From Eunapius fragilis (taxonomy: Eukaryota; Porifera; Demospongiae; Spongillida; Spongillidae), in assembly GCA_963681505.1 (NCBI GenBank), contig OY811971.1:855501-919500 (forward strand): a stretch of DNA of 64,000 nucleotides. Reading direction: 5' to 3'. Below, piece after piece: positions 11,851-23,259 of the stretch. Under the pieces are notes generated by a model. It saw nothing but the letters and a program-made list of their open reading frames with translations, searched no databases and was not told the origin of the DNA. The translations under genes and the position numbers were made by a program. Position 1 is the first letter of the stretch; each line of letters begins with the position of its first letter.

Positions 11851-12872
11851 GTTTGTGTGTGTAGCATTGGAACCTTTCTTTCTTGGAGGATGTGCAATTT
11901 ATTTTTGTAATGTGTTGACAAGGATTGGACGGTACGTCCTACCAGTACCGATACGCGCACATAACATCATGTAGAAATCGTGTCCCTGTCGATTCGGTCA
12001 CACTCTTTGGGTGCCACTCATTGCGTGGCCATTTATAGGCTCACAACCTATAACAGTACGTCAGAGCCATGAGATATAGTGCACGGTGTATCAGCTAGGC
12101 TATGGGAGAGGCGTGGTCGAGTTAAAGACACATGCAGCGCAGCTAGGCTGGAACACATGTAACCCTTCCTTATTGTTGGGATTTGTGTTCTGCTGGCACA
12201 TATATTTTAAATGCCCACCGGTTTTCATTTCATCTGCACGGCTGGCACGCACACACCCATGAACCACACCCATGAGCATACACATGTCTCATGTCACGAC
12301 TATTCACACTCTTTCCACCATAAGACACTACTCTTTTCCCCTTGCTGTAAACCCTGTAAATTGTTATGTTGTGTGCTACATAGATTCACTCATATGCTTT
12401 GTCAATTTGAACTTTTTTTTCTATGTCTTTCGGTTACAGTGCTTTCACTGGCCTAATATACAACCTCTTTCTCAACTATTTTTGTTATGTTTATATTCAG
12501 ATTCATTCTCTTTATGTTTGGTTCTACATGTGCAAATATTCCATTACCTTCTATCTCTTTAGTGGTCATAATTGTATCAGCACAAAATGGTAGTATGTCT
12601 TGTCAGACTCATGCCCCCCACTGTATGCTCATATCCCGTGGCCTCCTCTACATGGTCATATCCAAAGGCCTCCATGTCACTGATGTGGATTTGTTTTCAC
12701 ACATGTAACTGGACTGTGTGTTGCATGTATTGGACTGGTGTCAGTGGGGTAGGAAGCACGGGGGTCGTGGGGGCAAATGCCACAATATGTTTGTCAAAGG
12801 TCCCCGTGAGGCTCCACTATACATGTCACTGTACCCAAATTCAGACTGTGCTTCATTGGGAGGGTTTTAAAG

Positions 12873-13167
12873 CAGAGGCAGATCCAGGGGGGGGGGGTTT
12901 GGGGGTTGCAACCCCTCCTTTCATATATGGTAACGCCCCCTCTTCTGCTAAACAGCCCCTCCCCCTTCCCCGCTTTTCGTATCGGGCCTGAAGTGGACAG
13001 CACCCCCCCACGCTTTTTGTATCGGGCCTGAAGCGGGCAGCACCCCCCCCCCCCCCCCCCCCCCGCTTTTCGTGTCGGGTCTAAAGCGGACAGCACCCCC
13101 TCCCCCCCCCACATTTCGTATCGCGGGTCTCAACCCCCCCTTTTGGAAAACCCTGTATCCGCCCCTG
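12873..13167. mobile_element. GC-rich TIR element, 5-bp target duplication (TAAAG)
   Basis: The ends are CAGAGGCAGATCCAGG and the complement of CAGGGGCGGATACAGG, with TAAAG on both sides. The interior is a minisatellite of about 40-base units (core GCTTTTCGTATCGGGCCTGA) separated by C runs. The same internal unit recurs at 16910-17050 and 42370-42470. No coding capacity. Confidence 0.75.
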
Positions 13168-13511
13168 TAAAGACTCCTCTATTTCAGCTGATAGTGGTCA
13201 TGAAAGAGTTGGAATGATGGGGGGGGGGGGGGGGGGGGGGCTCAAATCTCATGTCCCCATCAAGGTGCTCTTGTATATATAGCTGCATACTAGTCCTGAA
13301 GCTTCATCTGTTGTGTTGAAGTTAGTCAGTGCTGTGTGTATACCCATGGGTAAATAGAAGCCATGTCAGTGAATGCTCTGTATAAACTCTACAGTGGCCC
13401 AGTCTTTCCAAATCTTTGAGATAGGCTAGCCACTGCCACTTATGCAAGGCTTCCATCTGTCCACAAGTTGCTTGCACAAAAAATAAAATCCTCCAAGGTA
13501 CCAATGCTACA

Positions 13512-13514
<3 letters not shown>

Positions 13515-13576
<62 letters not shown>

Positions 13577-13632
13577 ACACACAGACACACACACAAACAC
13601 ACGCACATGCACACACACACACAAACACACAC

Positions 13633-13662
<30 letters not shown>
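13515..13662. repeat. CA microsatellite
   Basis: (CA)n with GACACA and CGCA interruptions, about 150 bases, in the spacer between the arms of inverted duplication 1. Confidence 0.95.
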
Positions 13663-13663
<1 letters not shown>

Positions 13664-13664
13664 A

Positions 13665-13970
13665 TGGTGGTCTTGAAAAAGCTTAGCAAGCTGTATCCTG
13701 ACCTCCACCAGTGGACACTACGCTAGCCCCTACACCCATGCAACTACAAGGCCACCAATGGATGCATGTTACTTGCTCCACCACATCAGGGCTTCCATCT
13801 CCACCAGTAGACACCTCTTTCACATGGGATTTCACACCCACTTCACAGCAGGTGCCCCTCGCTCCTCCACATCAGGGCACCCCCTCTTCCATAGATGTCA
13901 CACTTCTACGTAGGGATCTCCTTCCCCTTTTTTACCATTCCATCCGGGAGACACGCCCCCCTCCTCCACA
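13665..13970. repeat. Dispersed repeat related to 7590-7910
   Basis: Inverted, diverged copy of 7590-7910, followed by a foldback element at 14071-14289 just as the other copy neighbours one at 7258-7491. Confidence 0.6.
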
Positions 13971-14070
13971 CAGTATATTCCTCCTAAACTGTGAAACACC
14001 ACTAATGGTCTTATTTCAAAATACTCTAAATTTGTTATGTTCTACCTCATGAAGAAAAAGAACTCATGGA

Positions 14071-14289
14071 ACAAGTAAAAAAAAAATCTTTGTGAGAAAA
14101 TTGGTATATATGATTGTAAGGCAATAGTGGTGTAAAAAGGAAATATGTAATAGCCCTATATTTAGAACATTATGTTGTTCAACTGTGTGCGTATTACATT
14201 TCCCCTTAGTAGACCCTTGTTTCCTTTCATTTTGCCTTCCAATCCTATATGCCATCAACTTTCTCATAGAGAATGTCTTTATTACTTGT
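14071..14289. mobile_element. Foldback element FB, copy 3 (degraded)
   Basis: Begins ACAAGTAA and ends TTACTTGT. The outer arms match the family (GAGAAAATTGGTATATATGA and its imperfect complement), but the stem has mismatches and the middle is shorter. The loop-proximal CCTATATTTAG is retained. Confidence 0.7.
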
Positions 14290-14410
14290 ATGCAAGGCTT
14301 CCATCTCTAGGTGAGCAGATCTAGAAGTAGCTTGTCAACACATTACAAAAATAAATTGCAAACAAAGATTCCAATGCTACGTAGACATACACATACACTC
14401 ACATACACAA

Positions 14411-14452
<42 letters not shown>

Positions 14453-16553
14453 ACGGAAATTCCAATGCTACTTATGATTAGTGGTTCTGGTGAGGATGGC
14501 TGTCATGTTTGCTACACATTTGACCAAATGCAAAGCCTATGGAACTCACAGGTCTGTAACATGTTTGGAAGCGGCACTGCCCCAAATCCAAAAAATAAAT
14601 GACACCAACTGCTCTGATCCTCAGGTGGGTATGTGACCATATGTCTCATTTTAATGGCAGAGTCCTAAACACAAAGCCATTAGCCTATCTATTTGCCACC
14701 ATCTCATGTAAATCAACATTCCATGGGTGACTTCCATGGGTGGCTTTGCATCTGGTCATATAGTCATACCCACCAGAACACCACTAATTCTAAGTAGCAC
14801 TGGTTTGTGTGTGTGTGTGTGCGTGTACGTGTATATGTGTGCATGTGTGAGTGTGTGTGTGTGTATGTGTATGTATAGCATTATACATGGGCCCCTTCTA
14901 GGAATCTGTGCTATTTATCTTTTGTGATATTACATGTAGATCTACCACTTTGTAAACCTACTGTTGTATATAAGCCCGGCAGGAATATTATTCCTGCTTT
15001 ATCCCTAAAGATAAAGATCAGGGCCCTGGAAATTTAAGGAAGGTAAGTCCTAAGTCTTTTTAAACCTCTCAATGGTACGCACTCAGAGCTTCAGCATATA
15101 TAGTGATTGGCATGGGATAGTTGTGAGTGTTGTGTCTGTATGAGTGTGTGAGTGTGTAAATGGATGCATGTAATGGAATATGGGACATGAGGCATGGTAC
15201 GTCATGATGTGGCAGGTACTGTGAGACAGGAACAAATAGTCCAGTACATACAACACATTAATCCAGTACATACAACCAATGGGGGGAGGGGTTGGGAGAG
15301 GTGCCTTCCTCTGAAAAATTTTTGGGGCCTTTGCCCCATGGCCCCCATGCTCCTATACCACTGTGTATAAAACACACAATCCAGTTACACACGTGAAAAA
15401 CACATCAGTCAGAATATAAATAATTGAGAAAGAGGGTTGGATAGTAAGCCAGTGAAAGCACTGTGACCAAAAAAAGTTCAAATAGACAAAGCTTATGAGT
15501 GAATCCATGTAGCACATAACAATTTACAGGGTGTACAGCAAGGGGAAAGAAGAGTGTGTATAAGTGTGACGTGAGACGTGTGTATGTGTTGGTTCATGGG
15601 TGTGTGTGTGTGCCAGCCATGCAGATGAAATGAAAAACGGTGGGCGTTTATAATATATGTGCCAGCAGAACGCAAATCCCGACAATAAGGAAGGGTTACA
15701 TGTGTTCCAGCCTAGCTGCGCTGCATGTGTCTTTAACTCGACCACGCCTCTCCCATAGCCTAGCTGATACACCGTGCACTATATCTCATGGCTCTGACGT
15801 ACTGTTATAGGTTGTGAGCCTATAAATGGCCACGCAATGAGTGGCACCCAAAGAGTATGACCGAATCGACAGGGACACATATTGTTGTGCGCGCGTATCG
15901 GTACTGGTAGTACGTACCGTGTTTTGTATGGTGATGGTAGCTGAATCCCACGCATTTTGATCGCTTAACGAATCTTGTTCGTTATAGAAGAGAACCACTG
16001 ACGTTTGTAAGAACGTAAATTAACGGTGGTACTTCAGTTGTACATGTAGTGGCATGGGCACGGGAGGTTATTGTATATTCATGAGCTCGGAGTAGCGGGA
16101 ACCAGGTTGTAGTAGGTTAATGGCGCGAAATGAACAAGAAATGTGCAATTACTTTGCACAGCTGTATCTCCGTAACGGATCAAGTAAAAATTAACGAACA
16201 GGGCACATCGATAGGTACAGGACCCCTCTGCGTATAAACCGAATTTGAAGTTAATTGAGATGTCCTGCCGAAAGATATGGCCTGTTTGAACCCCAAGGGG
16301 TATCGGACGTTGCAACACTGGCACGAAGCTAATGCAAGAGCCCAAAATTTATTTTACCAGAGAGAAATGATGTAGTATGAAGTGTTGAAAATAGAAAGTG
16401 AATGGCATTTACGGTTCGGGAGATGTAGTGATTTCAAAGTGAATCATTTTTATAACTTTATATATCAAAACGTGATACGCCAGTTTCGCGTGAACTGTCC
16501 CAATTAATAGTTATAAATGGCGTCGACAGCCAAATCTGGTAGGGCTATAACCC

Positions 16554-16941
16554 CAGGGCCGTAGAGAGGGGGGGGGTAAGCAGGGTATGTTACCCCGGGC
16601 CTCAGGGTGTAAAGGGGCCTCCGGGTCCAGAAAATATTATTCCTACAATTGGGGGGTTGAAGGAATCATCATCAAATGTGATGCTTCAGCGGCGGATCCG
16701 GAGGGGGGGGGGGGGGGGGGGTAACTCAGTGCACGTGTCTCCCCCCCCCCCCCCCCCCTTCCAAATATAAATTCATAACTTTTTGGGCTGCATTTTATAA
16801 TAATAGCCGCATGCTTGCGCCACCTATTGATACCCGTACGCATTAACTCTACTAGTATACTATATCCTGGGCCCCCTGATATGCGATCATACCCCCCTTC
16901 CCCCACTTTTTATATTGGGCTAGAAACCGACAGCACCCACC

Positions 16942-16976
<35 letters not shown>

Positions 16977-17141
16977 CTTTTCGTATCGGGCCAGAAGCCA
17001 AAAGCACCCCCCTCCCCAGCCACACCCCACCATCCGTGCCCCACCCCCCCTATAACCTGGATCCGCGGCTATGCTTGGCATGGGTGAGGGGCCTCATTAA
17101 CTTAAATACCCCGGGCCTCCGTGCCGCTCTCAACGGGCCTG
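16554..17141. mobile_element. hAT-like non-autonomous element, TSD TATAACCC
   Basis: The ends are CAGGGCCGTAGAGAG and the complement of CAGGCCCGTTGAGAG. TATAACCC is duplicated exactly (16546-16553, 17142-17149). The left arm of the inverted duplication keeps the uninterrupted single site. An 8-bp duplication and CAGGG-type ends are typical of the hAT superfamily. No transposase is present; a second element (16687-17081) is nested inside. Confidence 0.85.
16687..17081. mobile_element. GC-rich TIR element nested in the hAT-like element, TSD TGCTT
   Basis: The ends are CAGCGGCGGATCCGG and the complement of TAGCCGCGGATCCAGG. TGCTT flanks both sides. The interior has long G/C runs and the GCTTTTCGTATCGGGCC minisatellite unit, so it belongs with the element at 12873-13167. 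Confidence 0.7.
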
Positions 17142-17984
17142 TATAACCCACCCAGCCCACCCGGTTCCGCCGGCCATGTAATGCTACTATTCACCGACAT
17201 ACAGTAAGTCACACCCACGCGTTATGAGTTTAACAAGGCGAGATAGCTACTATACGTACTTTTGGCCTATGCAGTCCAAAACCACGCCACGGACTCAGCA
17301 GCGCTCTTGATGCATGCAGCTACAAGGCTGATCCAGAAAATGACTATGAGTGCGTCAGCTACAAGCTAGGCTAATCAAGGTTTATGAGCACGACAGCTAC
17401 ATGAAAGGTTGATCCAGAAATGATGGTCTATTGGCGCGATAGCTACGAGGGTGACCCAGAAAAGAAGAAGGCCGACGAGCGTGACAGCTATGAGGCTGAA
17501 CCAGAAAAGTAGAAGACCTATAAGCGCGACAGCCACCTCTCACTCGTGAGTCCAGAAAATTATTGGTAATGATTATTTATTTATTTACTTTACAGACTAA
17601 AAAGTCTACCTAGGCAGTTGCTGGTGGCTCCGCCGGCTATGCCGATGTTTATTAAAAACCAGTGGTGTAGGGACGTATTAAAGATTGGGGGGGGGCCAAC
17701 TTCATAATAAAATATCAGGGAGTTCATAGTCAACTCAGAGCACAGGCAACGTATTTTCGGAGCGTTTTAATCATTATTTTGCAGACCGAATGAACATGCA
17801 TATTGAAAAATAATTGATTTATGCGTAGATATTAATAATCAGTAACGATGAATATTAATTAACCTAATGAATATTAATCAGCCCAACCAGTTTCTATAGC
17901 CTTCCGCCGGGCCTGACTCATTAGTAGATGTATGGTCAGGGTATGAGATTTTTTGTTACAAGGATTGTTTGCAACACTCATAAG

Positions 17985-18124
17985 CATGCCACCAACCAGT
18001 GATCCCTAGTCCCTAGCAACCATGGCCCTCCCCCAACCAGTGGTCCCTAGCAACCATGGCCCTCCCCCAACCAGTGGTCTCTAGTAACTTTGGCCCTCCC
18101 CCAACCAGTGATCCCTAGCAACCA

Positions 18125-18130
<6 letters not shown>
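17985..18130. repeat. Minisatellite, about 35-base units
   Basis: Four imperfect copies of a unit containing CCAACCAGTGATCCCTAGCA, followed by a C run and a CA tract. Adjacent to the mTOR-like exon remnant. Confidence 0.8.
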
Positions 18131-18155
<25 letters not shown>

Positions 18156-18167
18156 ACACAAACCTAA

Positions 18168-18296
18168 GATGCCTCTTCAGCTGGGTCATTTGAAAGAAGT
18201 GTGTTCACCAAACCGTAACAGTTGCATGGACAAGTTCGTCCTGTCTGAGGTCCTCATGACCTTTGAGAAGGAACATGTAGTCTGAACCATTGCTTC
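18168..18296 (-). pseudogene. mTOR kinase-domain exon remnant
   Basis: The minus strand after an intact acceptor (TCCACAG) encodes GSNGSDYMFLLKGHEDLRQDE. This is the hallmark of the N-lobe of the PI3K-like kinase mTOR (human GSNGHEFVFLLKGHEDLRQDE is known from the family). The conserved continuation is disturbed by two single-base insertions, after which FGLVNTLLSNDP reads in another frame. No neighbouring mTOR exon was found. Because the acceptor and the intron-side sequence are kept, it derives from genomic DNA and not from a processed mRNA. Either a relic of a segmental copy or an exon damaged by assembly error. Confidence 0.8.
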
Positions 18297-18309
18297 CTGT
18301 GGACATTGT

Positions 18310-19780
18310 GTGTGTGTGTGTGTGCATGTGTGTGCACGTGCGTAAATCATGATGCAATAAAATGATGCCATTGCATGCCACTACATGACTCTCACCGCTC
18401 CCTCTAGTTACCATATATGACCCTCCCCCTCAGTCACCAAGAATTGTTTAATCCTTCCCCCTAGTTATCGTGGATGACCCCCCCCCCCCCTTCCCCCTCC
18501 TCAGTTACCATGGATGACAAGTTATGTTCCTCCTCTCCCTGTTCTTTGACGTGAAGCAGAACGCCATTAAGCAGGGGTGGTTGACAGTAAACATTGGGAA
18601 GATTGGTGTGTGTGAGGTGGTGCATGCATGGAGTGGTTTGGTGTGCGTGTGTACATATATCAGACGCCACTTCCCCGTCTGGCCCTTGGGGATCACGCCG
18701 AAGGCCAAGGGCTGATCTGTAACCCTAGACTACCACCGTCTCTGCAGTACCCACCCGTATAGTATCACGCGGCCCTGGGCACACTCTGGATCACTTATTT
18801 TTTCATAAAAATTGTATGAACTCAAACATCCTGTTGTATTTATGTCATACATCTTGTCTGATTGAGTTGGGCTTCGGCTAAAAAATAAATCTAATTGCAG
18901 TTATTAGTTCTTAAACTTTTGTCTTGATTTGTGACATCGTCCCAGCGTACCCTCCATATGCGCCCGCGTCCACTAGCTACCCTCTGAAGCTATAATTTCA
19001 CCTGAAAGCTGTTCTTTGCTTTAGCTCCATAGCGTTGTTTTGCTAGCTTTTTGCCCATCGCCGCTGCTGCATACTCTGTCCCCAACCCCCTTTGGCGCTT
19101 TAATTGCTGCCCTGTATTTTATCCACACCGCAACTCCAGGTAATGAAATTGGTAAAACACTTCCTGAATACTATCAATTGTACGCTAGAGATCAATGCCA
19201 ATAGGTTTTGAACGCAATTCATCCTAGCTCCACGAAAAACAAATAGAAAACAAAAATTGATAACCCCTGGTTATCGTGTACGATAACATTGATCAATGTA
19301 TATACTTGTTCTGAAACAGTGGCAGATAAAGAATTATTGGCAGGGGCATATCCAATATGATATGTGAGAACTTAATCACAGCAATTGCACTGCGTTTAAG
19401 GGGATGCATGTGCGTCTTGACCAGCATGCATATGCATGTCCTCACAAATTAATGTTTTATTTGAGAGAAAAAAAACAAACAAATATATGAATGGTCCCTA
19501 CAATTCTGTTAAATAAATTGGTAATGTATCCATTTGAAATATATATGGCTACTCTACATTTAATTGAGCTTCAAGTTGATGCCATTGAAATCTCTACTAG
19601 GGAAAGATATGAGCCAGAAAATTATTTGGAAAAATTATTTACTTCAATTTATTTCATACAGCAACAAAATAAAGATATCAGAATACCTTAAATGCTAGGG
19701 TATGGGCTTTCCTGCCACTGTTGGTTATCATCAGCTGCATTGAGCCTGGGTTAAAAAGATGTGAGTAGTGCTCTTTTGTA
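18310..19780. other. No gene recognised
   Basis: Contains a GT tract, C runs and a 63-codon plus-strand frame at 18524-18715 without recognised similarity. Nothing else supportable. Confidence 0.4.
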
Positions 19781-19783
19781 GTA

Positions 19784-21844
19784 GGGTAGCGTCAGGTATG
19801 GTCGCCAGTGCAGGAGTGCTCGCCACTCTTCCTTTCAAACGTGGCGCTAGGGCTTACGTAACGTTTGTATGTCTTGGCACAAAATGGAAGTAATACTCCT
19901 GGGACTCTGTGTTTACGGTACTTTGTTCAAGTTTTATTTACTATTAACGTTTTTGCAAAATAATTATACAAAGTTAGCTACCTCATTTATAGGTAAAATG
20001 GCGCGGTAAATACCGCACAATTGCTGGCGGGTTCTATTGGTGCAAGTGAGTGTTAGCGAAGTATGTAGCACAGATTGGCGTAAAATCGTGCTATTATAGA
20101 AGAGCAGTTATTTCTGTACAATGTACTTAGCTTTGTTTTAAAATAAACCTTTTGAGTCAAGAATTAGTGAGGGTGGCGAACACTCCAACTGAATTTACGC
20201 TCGTAATAGTCGCCAGGGGTGGCGACTACTCCTACCTCCACAAATTATGTCTTTAGGCTTAAATTGGCAACCATTCGGCTCCCAAATGTGTCCTATATCT
20301 TGAGTGCTAAGCGTTTGAGGTTTGTATGTTGTGGAGGAGTGTTCGCCATAGGGGTACATAACGGGTTGTATCTCATTCCGCATGCGGTCCTTTCAGCTAA
20401 AAGCTTATTAAATGTAGGCCTATAGCATATCAAGCTTAGCTGGAGAGAGTACAGCTACTTCTGCAAATACAGAGAAGATTATCTTGAACTTAGACCTAGC
20501 TTACATATGCTGTACATGCATAAAATGAAGTAATATCATATTGTAGTGTTCTGTAATGGAGTGAGAATTCAGCTGAGAGCATGGATGCAGCTCTGAAGGA
20601 AGTGAGGGAGGGTAATATGCATCCCTGGGCCTTCGCATGGATGATAACACTATATCTGCATAACCATTGGCCTTCGTCTGGGGGCCCCACTTTGCATCCT
20701 CACATTTGCCACCACTGTGGATCAAATGTGGACATGCTCAGCACACACAGTTGTCGTTTTAGTGCTGGCCGCCACTTCTACCATGACATGCAGAATGAAG
20801 GATATTCTGCACAGGGCTTTGTCCTCTGCCAATGTTCCTTCTCAGCTAGAGCCCACTGGTCTTGATCAGATGGTAAGCATCCTGATGGAATCACCATGGT
20901 ACCATGGTCGAATCGAATTGTTGGTTTGGGATGCAATCTGCGTAGACACTTTTGCCACTTCCCATCTATCCATGACAGCCTCTGAATTATGTGCAACAGC
21001 GAACCAAGCAGAGCAGACCAAGATCATGAAGGTCAATTACCTCACCTCCCATGCATACCATTCCTTCACACCTGTTGCCTTTGAAACAACTGGAGTGTCG
21101 CTCCATTTCTTTCCTATCAGACTTGGGTCACCGCATAGCTAACACCACTGGTGACAAAAGCCCTCTAGCATACCTCCTGCAAAGGTTTTCTGTTGCCATT
21201 CAGAGGGGGAATGCTGCATCTCTCAATTAAATAAAAACTTATGTGACATCTAAAACATGGAGCCTGATAAGGCACTATGCCATTGTTGATCACATATCAT
21301 TTGTAACCTGATCCATCTTCTCAGCAACCATAACATTACAGTAGCTAATTAATATTGGCATGGCACTATCTTATAACGGTACATATACTTCAATCCTTAG
21401 CTGTATATACAATTTCGGCAGTAAAAGAAGTAGTATGAATGAATGGTCGCCTCCTATACTAGTAACAAATACAAAGTGAAGCTTTCCTGGGGTGGTTAAA
21501 GGCTGCTCCATACTTGATAACTTGGTTGAGCAATGTTGTGTTACAATCCACCTTCCATGCGCTACGTAACAACGAAATACAGGGGGGTGGCGAGCACTCC
21601 TACCATACGTGGCGACAGACCAACCGCACTGGCGACTATACCAGAAATCCGCTTAATTGGATAAAACAGTTGTTTTCTTTCGTACGGAGCACGTTTTTTG
21701 ATAAACGAAGCGCTAGTAGTATAGAGTGATAGCTGACGATCTCTTGGGGTCAGGTATGTTTGTATAATTATCCTTCCTGTTTGCTGTATATTCAAGACAA
21801 CCGATATCGGCACTCGCGGGTGGCGACCACTACCTACGCTACCC
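19784..21844. mobile_element. TA-target TIR element, long copy
   Basis: The ends are GGGTAGCGTCAGGTATGG and the complement of GGGTAGCGTAGGTAGTGG, flanked by TA on both sides. Subterminal GTGGCGA...ACTCC motifs recur near both ends (19800-19830, 20170-20240, 21585-21610, 21815-21830). A retroelement fragment lies inside. A 219-bp relative sits at 44663-44881. TA duplication suggests a Tc1/mariner-like mover; no transposase seen. Confidence 0.75.
20581..21229 (+). pseudogene. Decayed retroelement C-terminal fragment (nuclease-like)
   Basis: Pieces in three frames line up in order: a CHHCGSNVD zinc-knuckle-like motif, ILHRALSSANVPSQLEPTGL, a PDG-containing piece SDGKHPDGITMVPW in another frame, LLVWDAICVDTFATSHLS, and LAYLLQRFSVAIQRGNAAS near the end. 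This order resembles the C-terminal restriction-like endonuclease region of reverse-transcriptase-bearing elements common in fish and marine invertebrates, with PD...D as candidate catalytic residues. Frameshifts show it is dead. The exact element class is uncertain. Confidence 0.55.
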
Positions 21845-21849
21845 TAGTA

Positions 21850-22240
21850 TGCATATATATCCCAGTCCTAAAACATTATTAGGAACAATTATTCAGGTCA
21901 GTATCCAACTGGACCCCATTGGCAAGTTGATAAACACACTTTAACATTGCATGAGCCCCCCCCCACCCCACCCCTCTCCATTAACCACAACATTGCACTA
22001 CCATATAATAAGTTGATAATCAAATATAGAAGTTCTAATATCCGTCCAATCTGATTTTTCCCACTTTAATGTGTCCTTTGAAGGAAGGGTTGTGTTGTAG
22101 AGTGTTTATAATCATATAGGCTACTGATGTGTATCTTTTGCTAGTGAGATGATAGCAAGGATATCAGAACCTACCTTATGATCACTGACCGCACGATTAA
22201 AAAAAAAATGGGGGAGGGGGGGGGGGGGGGGGGGGGGGAG
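21850..22240. other. No feature recognised
   Basis: AT-rich sequence with a G run of about 30 bases at its end. Nothing coding seen. Confidence 0.4.
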
Positions 22241-22243
22241 GGT

Positions 22244-22380
22244 TTAGTCTCGTTCCTAGACCCAGATTCCCAAAAGCTGCGGGTGGATTACATCACCGCT
22301 ACGTGGAAAGTGGCTTTCCACGTAGCGGTGATGTAATCCACCCGCCAGCTGTTGGGAATCTGGGTCTGGGGATGAGACTA
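22244..22380. mobile_element. Foldback element, TAGTCTCG ends
   Basis: Arms of about 65 bases pair around a 3-base loop (22311-22313). The arms start TAGTCTCGTTCCTAGACCC and include GGTGGATTACATCACCGCTA. One arm alone recurs at about 63467-63541. The end sequence is related to the TAGCCTCGTTCCCAGG ends of the element at 46297-47301. Confidence 0.8.
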
Positions 22381-22855
22381 GGGCGCACGCCGTTTCTATG
22401 GCAGAATATGTGCCCCAGTGTAACTAATATGAACGTTCACTTTATGCAAGATTGTTCCGCCGAATACACCCCAAAATGCATAAATGTAAATTGATTTTCA
22501 GTCCCCACCAATGTGACTTATATAAAGGCATGCATTACTTAATTGTAACATGCCATATTAACATCCCTTGTCATGTGAACAGACGCACCCCCAAAGGACT
22601 GTTGCCAGTGTATGTTCAAAAAGGCCTTCCACTCACTTATGGTCAATGGTTAATAATATGTACTAATAAAAGATAGCTCGTCCTGGTTACATTTGGCATC
22701 ACGGGCCATTTTACAGTGTACTACTCAAATGTTTGCATCGATGAGCAGAGATTTATGCACGCTTCGAAATGCACAAGTCCCGGTCACCGTTATGCAAGTA
22801 GCCATACCAACAATCACACACACGAAACCACTAGATGCATGAATCATAGATATAA

Positions 22856-22861
22856 TTTATT
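22856..22861 (-). terminator. Polyadenylation signal AATAAA of MANBAL
   Basis: AATAAA on the minus strand, 33 bases after the MANBAL stop codon. No AATAAA occurs in the 120 bases between the NPHP4 stop and the MANBAL start, so this could also serve NPHP4 transcripts. Confidence 0.5.
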
Positions 22862-22893
22862 AATCTAGTATGCATGACATCCATATACAACTA

Positions 22894-23139
22894 TTACTTT
22901 CTTCGTCTAACTTTTTTCCCTTTCTTATTCATTGCTGCGGTGGTGTTTTCAGGATGTTCCGCTTTCTCTGTTGCCACAACACCAGTCGTCTCCGTTCCAT
23001 TTGGCTCCACCTCATGGTGGTCTGTACAGTCGTCATATTTCGGCGGCACGAATATAATTGCCCCAATAGCTATCAGCTGGAAAATGGCTCCAAGGTACAG
23101 CCCATACCGAAGGAGGTCGTCGAAAACAGAGAAGTCCAT
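22894..23139 (-). CDS. MANBAL: MANBAL-family small membrane protein
   Basis: 81 residues, single exon. The start is the ATG at 23139, which gives MDFSVFDDLLRYGLYLGAIF; upstream in-frame codons have no family resemblance. Human MANBAL shares the LLRYGLFLGAIFQL core, one hydrophobic span (here about residues 10-31) and a lysine-rich tail (here GKKVRRRK). The protein is a small, probably single-pass membrane protein of unknown function. It lies 120 bp downstream of the NPHP4 stop on the same strand, so its promoter must lie in the NPHP4 3' end, or the two share a transcript. Length fits the family (85 residues in human). Confidence 0.9.
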   Translation of the reverse strand: MDFSVFDDLLRYGLYLGAIFQLIAIGAIIFVPPKYDDCTDHHEVEPNGTETTGVVATEKAEHPENTTAAMNKKGKKVRRRK

Positions 23140-23259
23140 GCGCCCGCGTAGTAAACACAAACCCGCTAACACCGCGCCCCTTCCCGCGCAACAGCAGATA
23201 AATAGATAAACAAAGAAAGACCGCACCACACCCACTCCACACATATACACACCCACCCT

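Larger units (their letters stand above)
8780..11925. repeat. Large inverted duplication 1, left arm
   Basis: This arm is the reverse complement of 14330-17718, with long stretches identical in translation (for example 9809-10075 against 16079-16345, and 10156-10368 against 15786-15998). No gene was recognised in it. It carries a 253-bp insertion (9236-9488) absent from the other arm. Confidence 0.9.
14330..17718. repeat. Large inverted duplication 1, right arm
   Basis: Reverse complement of 8780-11925. It contains a 588-bp hAT-like insertion (16554-17141) that the left arm lacks, and it lacks the left arm's 9236-9488 insertion. The outer end stops at 17718 inside the copy of the element that is complete at 8067-8833. 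Confidence 0.9.

Noticed and set aside
18524..18715. 63-codon frame with FDVKQNAIKQGWLTVNIGK
   Set aside because: Looks protein-like, but no family, partner exon or convincing splice pair could be established.
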